Origin: Hyphococcus sp.
GTDB lineage: Bacteria; Pseudomonadota; Alphaproteobacteria; Caulobacterales; Parvularculaceae
Direction of reading: 5' to 3'
Length of the DNA stretch: 12,499 nt
Assembly: GCA_021604585.1 (NCBI GenBank)
Contig: BQJG01000083.1
Coordinates: forward strand, 1-12,499
This document shows positions 1-7,381 of this stretch, piece after piece. How positions within the stretch are numbered: the stretch's first letter is position 1; the number at the start of each line of letters is the position of its first letter. A program made the position numbers and the translations under genes. The notes below the pieces were generated by a model. That model did not search any database. It had not been told where the DNA came from and saw nothing but the letters and a program-made list of their open reading frames with translations.

Positions 1-1713
1 CTAATCGATATCCGGCGTCAGCATGCGCTGGGCGCGCCATTGCTCGACAATGCGGTCGATGAAGCTGTTGTCTTCGATTTCCACAGACCATCCATCGGTA
101 AAACATGCGGTCAGGCTGCGCGGCACCGCATCAGACGGCAGCGCGTCAAAGCGGATGCGCGTCGGCATGGGAACGCCCTCGCCCACAGCAATCGCCTCGC
201 CGAGGCCCAGCGACGGCAAACAGCTCAACAGGCTGGTTGATGCGTCCGGAACCGCCGCGCGCAACGCGTCCTGGTCGGCCTGATTGGCGAGCCGCATAGC
301 GAAGATCGTATTGCATTGCGACAGGATGGTCGGATCAAGTTCGGTTGGGCGCTGTGATGCAATCCACAGGGACACGCCAGTCTTGCGCCCCTCCTTGGCG
401 ATGCGCACCAGCGACCGGCGGGTTGGGCCAAAGCCTTCGGCCGGATTGGCTGGCGCATAACGATGCGCGTCCTCACAGACCAATGCGATCGGTGCGGCGC
501 CATTGCTCCACAGCCCGAATTCAAACGCCAGACGAGAGACAACAGAGACAACCACTTGCACCACTTCGCCGGGCAAGCCGCCAAGTTCAATAACGCTCAC
601 GGGTTTGCCGTCAACGGGGATGCGGAACAATTCGCTCAGTAATTCCTTCAGCGTGTCCTGCACGGTGAGGCCGCCGAACATAAACGCATAGCGCGCATCC
701 TGACTGATCGTGTAAATGCGGCTGCGAAGGCGTTTATACGGCGCGATATTACGCGTGCCGTCAAGCCCGCCAAGAGATTTGTCGATGAGGCCGAGCAGTT
801 CGGAAATGCGATACGGCGTCGGCGTGTCGACGGTAATCGCCGTCATGTCCGTCCGCAGCCTTCCACCACGGCCAGCATTGGTGAGATTCAGTTTCTTCGC
901 GGCGGGCAACAGGTCAGCGAGAATTTCAACTTCTTCGGAATCGCGCGCCCGGCCCGGATAGAGAACCTCGACCAGCTCGTCGAAGGTCAGCATCCAGTAG
1001 GGTAAATTAAAGCTGGTCGGATCGAAAACCACTGCGCCATCGCCGAAACTCTTGGAGTATTCGTTATGCGGATCGAGAACAACGATATGCGCGTGCGGAA
1101 ATCGTTGCAGCACTGCCCGCAACAGCAGCGCAATCGCGCATGACTTTCCCGCGCCCGTCGTGCCGAGAACGGCGCAATGGCGGGAGAAAATTTCATCAAC
1201 ATTCACGGTCGCCGGAATTTGCGCATCTTGCTTGACCACGCCAACGCGCACGCTCGCGGATCCATTGACGGCGAACAGCGCCGTCAACTCGTCACGCGTC
1301 GCCACATGAACATTATCGCCCAAGGTTGGGTATGCGGAGACGCCGCGCCGGAATCGCGCTGGCGCATTGATGGTTGGTTTGGTGAATTCGCCGATCAGTT
1401 CAATTTCGATGATCCGCATGTCAGCCGAGGCGGCATCCATGCTCGGCGCTGGATTGGTCATGGCCGAGACAAGCCCCAGCACAATCGATGTCCCCGCATC
1501 GACGCTCATAATGGCCCCCAGTTGCGGACGTGACGAGCGATCGGCGTCGGCCTTGTCTTCATCGAGCATTATCAAAGCATGCGAACCGGTGACCGACACC
1601 ACCGTGCCAACTCGAGGCTTGTCTTGAAACGCAAGATCAAACGCTTCCGCTGTTGGCTCGGCGGAGCCCTTGCGCACAAAGGGCGATTTTTTTGCTGATT
1701 TATGCGGCGTCAT
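1..1713 (-). CDS. HerA/DUF87-family DNA-translocase-like ATPase
   Basis: A 570-residue protein of the HerA/FtsK superfamily, whose members form hexameric ATP-driven motors acting on DNA. Residues about 30-170 resemble the N-terminal HAS-barrel region. The ATPase core follows, with Walker A GTTGAGKS at 184-191, a Walker B-like LVCEDAH at 411-417 (E414, D415), an EGRKTG motif at 441-446 that could carry an arginine finger, and SQRP at 453-456 in the sensor position. The length fits bacterial HerA-like proteins. Start: ATG at 1713, with a GGAG Shine-Dalgarno about 7 bases upstream, inside the end of the preceding kinase gene. The two reading frames overlap by 14 bases, which suggests translational coupling. 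The stop codon is at the very edge of the window, so a downstream partner such as NurA nuclease cannot be seen. The family assignment is firm. The biological role (DNA-end processing, defence or other) is not known from this sequence. Confidence 0.88.
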   Translation of the reverse strand: MTPHKSAKKSPFVRKGSAEPTAEAFDLAFQDKPRVGTVVSVTGSHALIMLDEDKADADRSSRPQLGAIMSVDAGTSIVLGLVSAMTNPAPSMDAASADMRIIEIELIGEFTKPTINAPARFRRGVSAYPTLGDNVHVATRDELTALFAVNGSASVRVGVVKQDAQIPATVNVDEIFSRHCAVLGTTGAGKSCAIALLLRAVLQRFPHAHIVVLDPHNEYSKSFGDGAVVFDPTSFNLPYWMLTFDELVEVLYPGRARDSEEVEILADLLPAAKKLNLTNAGRGGRLRTDMTAITVDTPTPYRISELLGLIDKSLGGLDGTRNIAPYKRLRSRIYTISQDARYAFMFGGLTVQDTLKELLSELFRIPVDGKPVSVIELGGLPGEVVQVVVSVVSRLAFEFGLWSNGAAPIALVCEDAHRYAPANPAEGFGPTRRSLVRIAKEGRKTGVSLWIASQRPTELDPTILSQCNTIFAMRLANQADQDALRAAVPDASTSLLSCLPSLGLGEAIAVGEGVPMPTRIRFDALPSDAVPRSLTACFTDGWSVEIEDNSFIDRIVEQWRAQRMLTPDID

Positions 1714-2608
1714 TTTTTCGCTCCACAGCGCTTATGGCGTCGGCCTGTTCATCAATGTCAGAATTATCTTGCCGGTCCCCGGTCACCGGCGGCAGCGATA
1801 TGCGCGCAAGCGTTCCCTGCCCCGGCCGGCTTTCCAGGAAGAAGCGGCCGCCCTGCATTTCAACAAATGTCTTCGCGACCGCATAGCCGACGCCAGGCCC
1901 GAGGAATGAGCGGTCGAGACCGCGATGTAATTCCTTGAACGCCTCTAGCGCGTCCGAGAGTTCCGATTTTGTCAACCCAGCGCCTTCGTCACGCACGGCG
2001 ATCTCCGCCCAGCCCTGCCCGACGATCGATGCGCGAATATGCACCCGTCCGCCTTCATCACTCAGTTTAATCGCCGTCTGGATAAGATGATCGGCGGCTT
2101 GCGCGAAGCGTTCCGCGTCGCCCCATCCAAGAATTTCAGCGCCCGCATCGCGGCGTTCAATCGTTACGCCTGCAGCGTCAGCGCGGATCAGCGACCGCTC
2201 GATCACATTGTCGAGGAGCCCATTGAACTCAATGGCGCCGTCCTGAAGCTCGACCCGGCCTGCTTCAAGCGCTGCAACCTCTAGCAAGGTGTTGATATGG
2301 CCCAGCAACAGATCGGCCGACTGGAGAATATATTCGGCGTATGTGCGCTGTTGTTCTGAGGAGAGCTGATACTCCTCACCGTCACGCAGCATAGTCGCAA
2401 AGCCCATGATAGCGTTGAGCGGCGTGCGCAATTCATGATTCATATTGGCGAGAAATTCCGACCGCGCTTTAATCGCAAGTTCGGCTTCGATCCGCGCGGC
2501 GCGCGCTTCCAGTTCGGCGCGGCGGCGCGTCAACAGCTCGCTCATGCGCGCACCATAGTCGGCGAGCCGCGAGCCTTGCGGGTTGGTGTATGATTTTAAC
2601 GCGCGCAT
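1700..2608 (-). CDS. Soluble sensor histidine kinase with degenerate N box
   Basis: A 302-residue HisKA plus HATPase_c protein without transmembrane segments or a recognisable PAS/GAF sensor, so probably cytoplasmic. Residues about 20-50 are charged and helical, likely a coiled coil leading into the dimerisation helix. The H box is NHELRTPLNAIMGF with H58 as the phospho-acceptor. The G1 box is DEGAG at 207-211, F224 could be the F box, and the G2 box is GPGVG at 237-241. The N box, normally with two Asn (NLxxNAxKF), reads HLIQTAIKL at 174-182, so both Asn are replaced (H174, T178). ATP/Mg binding may be weak or altered. Start: ATG at 2608, with GGAGAGG about 7 bases upstream and an in-frame TAG 24 bases before the start, so the short N terminus is real. 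It lies upstream of and overlaps the HerA-like gene. No response regulator is in the window. It could be a phosphatase, phosphotransfer scaffold or pseudokinase rather than an active kinase. Confidence 0.9.
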   Translation of the reverse strand: MRALKSYTNPQGSRLADYGARMSELLTRRRAELEARAARIEAELAIKARSEFLANMNHELRTPLNAIMGFATMLRDGEEYQLSSEQQRTYAEYILQSADLLLGHINTLLEVAALEAGRVELQDGAIEFNGLLDNVIERSLIRADAAGVTIERRDAGAEILGWGDAERFAQAADHLIQTAIKLSDEGGRVHIRASIVGQGWAEIAVRDEGAGLTKSELSDALEAFKELHRGLDRSFLGPGVGYAVAKTFVEMQGGRFFLESRPGQGTLARISLPPVTGDRQDNSDIDEQADAISAVERKNDAA

Positions 2609-2609
2609 C

Positions 2610-2630
2610 GGTTTTCCTCTCCGAAAAACC
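2610..2630 (-). promoter_or_regulatory. Shine-Dalgarno of the kinase gene in a possible hairpin loop
   Basis: On the minus strand the leader just before the kinase ATG holds GGTTTT and AAAACC arms (6 bp) around a 9-base loop that contains the GGAGAG ribosome-binding sequence. A short stem with the Shine-Dalgarno in its loop would leave the site accessible. Its regulatory meaning is speculative. The Shine-Dalgarno itself is clear and supports the chosen start. Confidence 0.4.
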
Positions 2631-2678
2631 TAGCGATCAAGCGCTAATACGCCGTTAAGCATTGAACCCGCCCGCAAA

Positions 2679-2699
2679 GCATTAATCTAAGATTAATGC
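2679..2699. promoter_or_regulatory. Perfect 21-bp inverted repeat containing a CtrA-like box
   Basis: Two perfect 10-base arms (GCATTAATCT and AGATTAATGC) flank a single central A. Inside is TTAATCTAAGATTAA, that is TTAA, exactly seven bases, then TTAA. This is the consensus of CtrA, the cell-cycle response regulator of alphaproteobacteria. The site is 71-91 bases upstream of the kinase ATG and about 87 bases upstream of the antiporter start, so one bound protein could control both divergent genes. The remainder of 2609-2785 has no gene. It also holds a direct repeat of TTAACC (2752-2757 and 2765-2770, seven bases apart) just before the antiporter. The repeat is seen directly. Binding by CtrA is inference, and another dimeric repressor with a palindromic operator is possible. 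Confidence 0.6.
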
Positions 2700-2785
2700 A
2701 CCCAAACAACCCGCCCCCATTGCATTTCACGGGCGCCACACATACTCAGTGTTAACCTCACCATTTAACCCTAAGGCGACCTGGT

Positions 2786-4600
2786 CTGACGGAAACGATT
2801 AACATCGCCATCTTTCTCGGCGCGGGACTGGTCGCGCTCAGCACGCTGACGAGCCTGATTTCGAGGCGGATCGGCGCGCCCTTGCTGCTCGTGTTCTTGT
2901 GCATAGGCCTGCTCGCTGGCGAGGACGGCCTCTTGGGCATCGCCTTCGACAGCAATGGCGTTGCTTATTTCATCGGTTCTTTGGCGCTGGCGATCATCCT
3001 CTTTGACAGCGGATTCGACACGCCCCTGCGCAGCTATCGCATTGCCGCAGCGCCGGCCCTGGTGCTCGCCACTGCCGGGGTTGTGCTGACCAGCGGCTTT
3101 GTCGGCGTCGCCGCGCATTATCTTTTTGACGTCACCTGGATTGAATCCATGCTGCTCGGCTCGATTGTCGCCTCGACGGACGCGGCGGCGGTGTTCTTTC
3201 TGCTGCGCGTCGGCGGATTGAGACTGCGCGACCGGGTGAAAGCGACGCTGGAAGTGGAATCGGGCGCCAACGACCCCATGGCGATTTTCCTGACCACCAT
3301 GTTCGTAGAGCTGGCGGCGGCGCAATCCTCTCCTTCGTTCGGACTGACGTTCGAATTCATCTTCAGCTTTATTCAACAGATCGGCCTCGGCCTCGCTCTC
3401 GGCGCAGCGGGCGGCGTCGCCATCGCCATGCTGCTGAATCGATTGCGCCATCTCGACGCCGGGCTGTTCCCGATTACGGGGCTGGCCTCTGCGCTGGTCG
3501 TATTCGCCGTGACCGGACTGGTGGGCGGTAGCGGTTTTCTCGCCGCCTATGTCGCCGGTGTCGTCGCTGGCAATCGCCGCCTCAAATTCGCTTATCGCAT
3601 CAGGCGGTTTCAGGTTGGTATGACATGGCTGGCGCAGATCGGCATGTTTTTAACCCTCGGCCTGCTCGCAACGCCGTCCGAATTTGGCGCCGTGGCGATC
3701 CCGGCAATTATTCTCGCTTTCGTTCTGACCCTTGTCGCGCGCCCGCTCGCCGTATGGTTGTGCCTGCTGCCGTTCCGGTTCAAATGGCGTGAGAAAGCCT
3801 TCACCGGATGGGTCGGATTGCGCGGCGCCGTGTCGATTATGCTTGCGATCTTGCCCGGGCTTGGCGGCGTCGAAAATGGCGACATGTATTTCAACATCGT
3901 CTTTATCATGGTGATTTCGTCGCTGCTTGTGCAAGGCTGGACCGTTGGGCTGACCGCGCGAATGCTGAACATGCTGGAGCCGCCCGAGCCCGGACTAGTC
4001 GACCGGGTCCAACTCGATCTGCCCGGCGGCGCCGAGCTTGAACTTGTGGGATATCGCATTCATCCGGAAAGCACCGTCGCGCAGGGGCAACGCGTACCGC
4101 GATGGGCGCGCCCAGTGCTCATCATGCGCGGTGGCCGGCATTACAATATTCACAGCGCCGGACCTCTACTCGCTGACGATCAGGTCTATCTGTTCGCCTC
4201 CCCCAAACATATCGCTACGCTCGACAACATTTATGCAGCGCCGGCCGATCAGCACAACAAAAACGTTATGGGTGACTTTATGCTCGATGGCAAAGCGCCG
4301 CTGGCGCAGCTGTTGAAGCAATACGGCCTGCAAGGCGTAGAGAATGCAGGGGAAATGACGCTCGGCGACTATATTCGCCAGGAAAGCCGCCACGAGATTC
4401 TGATTGGGGACCGCTTGCCGCTCGGACCGGTTGAGCTTGTGGTGGCGTCGCTGGATGCTTCTGGCGCAGTTGAGCAAGCCGGGCTTGTGATCGATCCCGC
4501 TGATCGGCCAGTCAAGGGTGCGCCACCAAGGGCGTACCGGTTTATTGTCGATTCGATTGATCTGGCGCGTTCATATCTAAGCCGCAGTCGCAAAGACTAA
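2786..4600 (+). CDS. cvrA: K+/H+ antiporter, CvrA/NhaP2 type, probable CTG start
   Basis: An inner-membrane CPA1-family antiporter that exchanges K+ (or Na+) for protons, resembling E. coli CvrA (YcgO/NhaP2). With the CTG start it has 604 residues. The order is a hydrophobic multi-helix exchanger domain to about residue 390, a TrkA-C (RCK_C) domain at about 412-476 and a CorC/HlyC-type domain at about 495-570. The ion-site pair N162-D163 lies in ESGANDPMAI, and GLRGAVSIM at 344-352 is a family signature. Start choice: the first in-frame ATG/GTG/TTG after the upstream stop (2753) is TTG at 2882, but it has no Shine-Dalgarno and would delete the first helix. The reading frame from CTG at 2786 reads TETINIAIFLGAG, aligning with the family N terminus, and AAGG (2773-2776) precedes it by nine bases. 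An ATT at 2798 is the other possible start. It is the only plus-strand gene here, divergent from the kinase and convergent with the next antiporter. Confidence 0.87.
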   Translation: MTETINIAIFLGAGLVALSTLTSLISRRIGAPLLLVFLCIGLLAGEDGLLGIAFDSNGVAYFIGSLALAIILFDSGFDTPLRSYRIAAAPALVLATAGVVLTSGFVGVAAHYLFDVTWIESMLLGSIVASTDAAAVFFLLRVGGLRLRDRVKATLEVESGANDPMAIFLTTMFVELAAAQSSPSFGLTFEFIFSFIQQIGLGLALGAAGGVAIAMLLNRLRHLDAGLFPITGLASALVVFAVTGLVGGSGFLAAYVAGVVAGNRRLKFAYRIRRFQVGMTWLAQIGMFLTLGLLATPSEFGAVAIPAIILAFVLTLVARPLAVWLCLLPFRFKWREKAFTGWVGLRGAVSIMLAILPGLGGVENGDMYFNIVFIMVISSLLVQGWTVGLTARMLNMLEPPEPGLVDRVQLDLPGGAELELVGYRIHPESTVAQGQRVPRWARPVLIMRGGRHYNIHSAGPLLADDQVYLFASPKHIATLDNIYAAPADQHNKNVMGDFMLDGKAPLAQLLKQYGLQGVENAGEMTLGDYIRQESRHEILIGDRLPLGPVELVVASLDASGAVEQAGLVIDPADRPVKGAPPRAYRFIVDSIDLARSYLSRSRKD

Positions 4601-4604
4601 GCGG

Positions 4605-6542
4605 TCACTTGCCGGAAGCGATATCGCTTTTCGGCGCCGGGGCCTCAGTTTTCGGCTTGTCGCTGTTGGGTTTTCCGTCAGAGTCCTTATCGCCCTTCAC
4701 GGCTTTCGCCTTTTCCGGCTTCACGTCCGGCGGCTTGGGAATATAGGCCAGCACTGTATCGCCAATTTCCGGCTTCACCGGCGCCTCGCGTGAGGCGAAA
4801 ATGATCTCTCCTTTGCGAATGACCAGAATGATTTCATTCTCCGGATCAAGGTCTTTCTTGTACTGCTCTGGAGGATATTCTTCCGACAAGCGCGTGCGCT
4901 GAAATATCCATCCGGAATAATGGCGGCGGGAGAGCTCATCGAGCGCCGGTCCGCCATGCAGGAACGTCCGCCCTTGCAGTGTGTAGGAAAGCGCTTTGCG
5001 GTCTTCTTCGTCCTTGCCGCGCGCATTCACCTGAAAAATCGCGGCGCGCCCGAGTTCCGGCGCCAGATCGGTCGCAACGAGCGCATTGTGCGCCTCATTG
5101 CCGCCAAGCGCGAGCAGATAGCCGTAACGGTTAAGGTCCACATGGTGCTCAGTGACTTCAGACAGAATTTCACCGTAATAGGTGGGCACATTGGCGAGGC
5201 GCACCGGGCGAAGCCGGCGCCAGCTCGTATCGGCCACCATCACCGGCACTTCCATCTCTTTCAGCTTTGCCGCGAGTGACGCAGAAAAAGGCGACGCGCC
5301 GACAATCAACACGCCTGGCCGGTCGCGCGATGCGAGATCAAGCGCTTTGGCCAGCGGCGAAATCGTAAACCCGTGCAACACAACCGTTGTGAAGACCATG
5401 GCGAAGGCGAGCGCAATCAGCTTGTCGCCGTCCACATAACCGGCGGCGGTAAGCGACGTTCCGAAAAAGCTCGTTACCGCTACGGCGACGATGCCGCGCG
5501 GTGCAATCCAGCCGACCAGCAATCGTTCTTTCCACGGCAGTCCCGCGCCAATGGTTGAAATAAAGACTGTTAAAGGTCGCACCACCAGCAGCATGACCAC
5601 AAGGAACCAGAATGCCGACCAGTCGAGCGCGTTGATCGAGCTCATGGTCAGATTCGCCGTCAGGATGATGAATACGCCGGACACCAGCAAGATGGTGATG
5701 TTCTCTTTGAACAGGCGCAAATCATTGATGCTTGCGAGCTTTGAATTGGCGAGCGTCACGCCCATGGCGGTCACGGAGAGCAGTCCTGCTTCATGTTGCA
5801 GCAGGTTGGCGAATTCAAAACAGACCAGCACCAGCGCCAGAATAACCGGCGGCTTCAGATATTCCGGCACCCAGCCGCGCCGGAACGACGCCGCGACAAA
5901 CCGGCCAAACGCATAGCCCAACCCCGCCGAGAGCGTCGCCGCTAGCAATAGCGAGCTGATGATGTCGCCGGAAGACACGCCATGATCGCCGATCACCAAA
6001 AACTCATAGACCAGCACGGCAAGCAAGGCGCCGATCGGGTCGTTGACAATGCCCTCCCACTTCAACAGCGTCGCAGGCCGCGCATTGAGCTTTGACTGCC
6101 GCAACAAAGGAATGATGACGGTTGGTCCAGTGACCACCATGATGCCGCCGAACAACAACGCCGTTTGCCAGGTCAGACCGGCGACAAGATAACCGGCCAT
6201 GGCCGCCAGAAACCACGCAATAGGAACACCGGGAAAGACCAACCGGCGCACACCCTTCGTTAAACCGCGCAATTCAGAGAAGTTAAGCTGCAGCCCGCCT
6301 TCAAACAGAATGACGGCGACAGCAATAGCAATGATCGGGCGATAGAACTCGCCAAACAGCGCCTCCATGGGCGGCGTTCCGGGCTCGGCGCCGGGCGCAT
6401 CGAATAATCCAAGAACCGGTCCCGCAATAATGCCCGCCGCCGCCATTAAAACAATGGCGGGAAGGTTGAACCGCCACGCCAGCCATTGTGCGCCAATACC
6501 AAGCACGCCGATGATCGCGAAAGCGAGAACGAGATTGTCCAT
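4605..6542 (-). CDS. CPA1-family Na+(K+)/H+ antiporter with degenerate TrkA-N-like domain
   Basis: A 645-residue inner-membrane monovalent cation/proton antiporter. A multi-helix Na_H_Exchanger domain covers residues 1 to about 400, with the ion-binding pair N167-D168 in EGIVNDPIGA and the family motif WIAPRGIVAVAV at 345-356. The cytoplasmic part begins with a Rossmann-like TrkA-N-type unit from about 410 (VLIVGASPFSASLAAKL, then VADTS at 436-440). The nucleotide-binding glycines are partly lost: GASPFS in place of GxGxxG. A small TrkA-C-like segment at about 568-602 follows, then a Lys/Asp/Pro-rich, probably disordered tail (about 603-645). Start: ATG at 6542, with AAGGA about 10 bases upstream. 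It sits 27 bases downstream of the enoyl-CoA hydratase gene and may be the last gene of that run. Its stop is only 4 bases from the stop of the convergent CvrA-like gene. Which ion it carries cannot be told from sequence. Confidence 0.87.
   Translation of the reverse strand: MDNLVLAFAIIGVLGIGAQWLAWRFNLPAIVLMAAAGIIAGPVLGLFDAPGAEPGTPPMEALFGEFYRPIIAIAVAVILFEGGLQLNFSELRGLTKGVRRLVFPGVPIAWFLAAMAGYLVAGLTWQTALLFGGIMVVTGPTVIIPLLRQSKLNARPATLLKWEGIVNDPIGALLAVLVYEFLVIGDHGVSSGDIISSLLLAATLSAGLGYAFGRFVAASFRRGWVPEYLKPPVILALVLVCFEFANLLQHEAGLLSVTAMGVTLANSKLASINDLRLFKENITILLVSGVFIILTANLTMSSINALDWSAFWFLVVMLLVVRPLTVFISTIGAGLPWKERLLVGWIAPRGIVAVAVTSFFGTSLTAAGYVDGDKLIALAFAMVFTTVVLHGFTISPLAKALDLASRDRPGVLIVGASPFSASLAAKLKEMEVPVMVADTSWRRLRPVRLANVPTYYGEILSEVTEHHVDLNRYGYLLALGGNEAHNALVATDLAPELGRAAIFQVNARGKDEEDRKALSYTLQGRTFLHGGPALDELSRRHYSGWIFQRTRLSEEYPPEQYKKDLDPENEIILVIRKGEIIFASREAPVKPEIGDTVLAYIPKPPDVKPEKAKAVKGDKDSDGKPNSDKPKTEAPAPKSDIASGK
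4611..4635. terminator. Hairpin at the convergent antiporter junction
   Basis: AAGCGATATCGCTT (4616-4629) is a perfect 14-base palindrome. It would fold as a 5-bp stem with an AUAU loop, extended by outer GCCG (4611-4614) and CGGC (4632-4635) arms after a small internal bulge. It begins 10 bases after the stop of the plus-strand antiporter, within the last codons of the minus-strand antiporter. In plus-strand RNA a short U run sits inside the stem rather than after it, so this is not a textbook intrinsic terminator. It may mark or protect the 3' end of the plus transcript, or be chance. Confidence 0.35.
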
Positions 6543-6569
6543 CCGCAGGCTGTTCCTTTTGAACGCAGT

Positions 6570-7346
6570 CTAGCGGTTCTTGAACACCGGTTTGCGTTTT
6601 TCCGCAAAGGCCGCCATGCCTTCTTTCTGGTCCTCAAAAGCGAAGACAGAGTGGAATACGCGGCGCTCAAACCGGACGCCTTCGGACAATGTGGTCTCGT
6701 AAGCGCGGTTTACCGACTCCTTGGTCAGCATGACGATCGGACGGGAGAATCCGGCGATTTGTTTGGCGACGCGGATAGCGTCGTCACGCAACTCGGCCTT
6801 TGGCACGATGCGTGTGACCATGCCGCAACGTTCCGCCTCTTCTGCGTCCATCATCCGGCCGGTCAAACACATTTCCATTGCTTTTGACTTGCCGATAAAA
6901 CGCGCCAGACGCTGCGTGCCGCCAGCACCCGGCATGGCGCCGATGGAAATCTCCGGCTGGCCAAATTTCGCATTGTCGCCAGCGATGATAAAATCGCACA
7001 TCAAGGCAAGCTCACAGCCTCCGCCGAGCGCGTAACCGGCAACCGCTGCGATGATTGGCTTTCGTGCGCGGCTCGCCTCTTCCCAATTGCCGGAGATGAA
7101 ATCTTCCTTGAAAACGTCGATATACTCTTTCGACGCCATTTCCTTGATATCAGCGCCGGCGGCGAACGCTTTCTCCGAGCCGGTCAAGACCATGCAGCCG
7201 ATTGCGTCATCGGCTTCAAATTTTTTGATCGCGTCTGTGACCTCGTCCATCAGCTTGGCGTTAAACGCGTTCAGCGCTTCCGGACGGTTGAGCGTGATAA
7301 TGCCGACCGCGCCATCGGTTTCGGTAAGAATACATTCGTAAGCCAT
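6570..7346 (-). CDS. Enoyl-CoA hydratase (crotonase family)
   Basis: A 258-residue cytoplasmic crotonase that hydrates trans-2-enoyl-CoA to 3-hydroxyacyl-CoA in beta-oxidation or amino-acid breakdown. The length and motifs match short-chain enoyl-CoA hydratases. The oxyanion-hole region FAAGADIKEM is at 61-70 and ALGGGCELALMCD at 106-118 carries the catalytic E112. GQPEISIGAMPGAGGTQRL follows with the second catalytic glutamate E132. Both acid/base glutamates of rat crotonase (E144 and E164) are therefore present, which favours a true hydratase over an isomerase or hydrolase. Start: ATG at 7346, with AGGA about 8 bases upstream. It lies 35 bases after folE and 27 bases before the antiporter gene. 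The chain-length preference and the particular pathway are not determined; it could supply propionyl-CoA to the methylcitrate enzymes nearby. Confidence 0.94.
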   Translation of the reverse strand: MAYECILTETDGAVGIITLNRPEALNAFNAKLMDEVTDAIKKFEADDAIGCMVLTGSEKAFAAGADIKEMASKEYIDVFKEDFISGNWEEASRARKPIIAAVAGYALGGGCELALMCDFIIAGDNAKFGQPEISIGAMPGAGGTQRLARFIGKSKAMEMCLTGRMMDAEEAERCGMVTRIVPKAELRDDAIRVAKQIAGFSRPIVMLTKESVNRAYETTLSEGVRFERRVFHSVFAFEDQKEGMAAFAEKRKPVFKNR

Positions 7347-7381
7347 ATTGATTTCCTAATTTGCCGCCAAGGTTGACCTGA

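Noticed and set aside
225..590. A 121-residue minus-strand frame inside the HerA-like gene
   Set aside because: It is a shifted frame of the ATPase gene, with Arg/Pro/Ala-rich composition and no motif.
2720..2746. Possible plus-strand promoter TTGCAT with CATACT
   Set aside because: The spacing is only 15 bases and the matches are partial; not strong enough to list.
2882..2884. TTG as start of the CvrA-like antiporter
   Set aside because: It has no Shine-Dalgarno and would delete the first membrane helix, which is present in the upstream in-frame sequence.
2771..3451. A 226-residue minus-strand open frame opposite the CvrA-like gene
   Set aside because: It is rich in Arg, Glu, Gln and Ala, as expected from the antisense of hydrophobic membrane-protein codons. 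It has no recognisable domain, and the plus-strand gene is clearly real.
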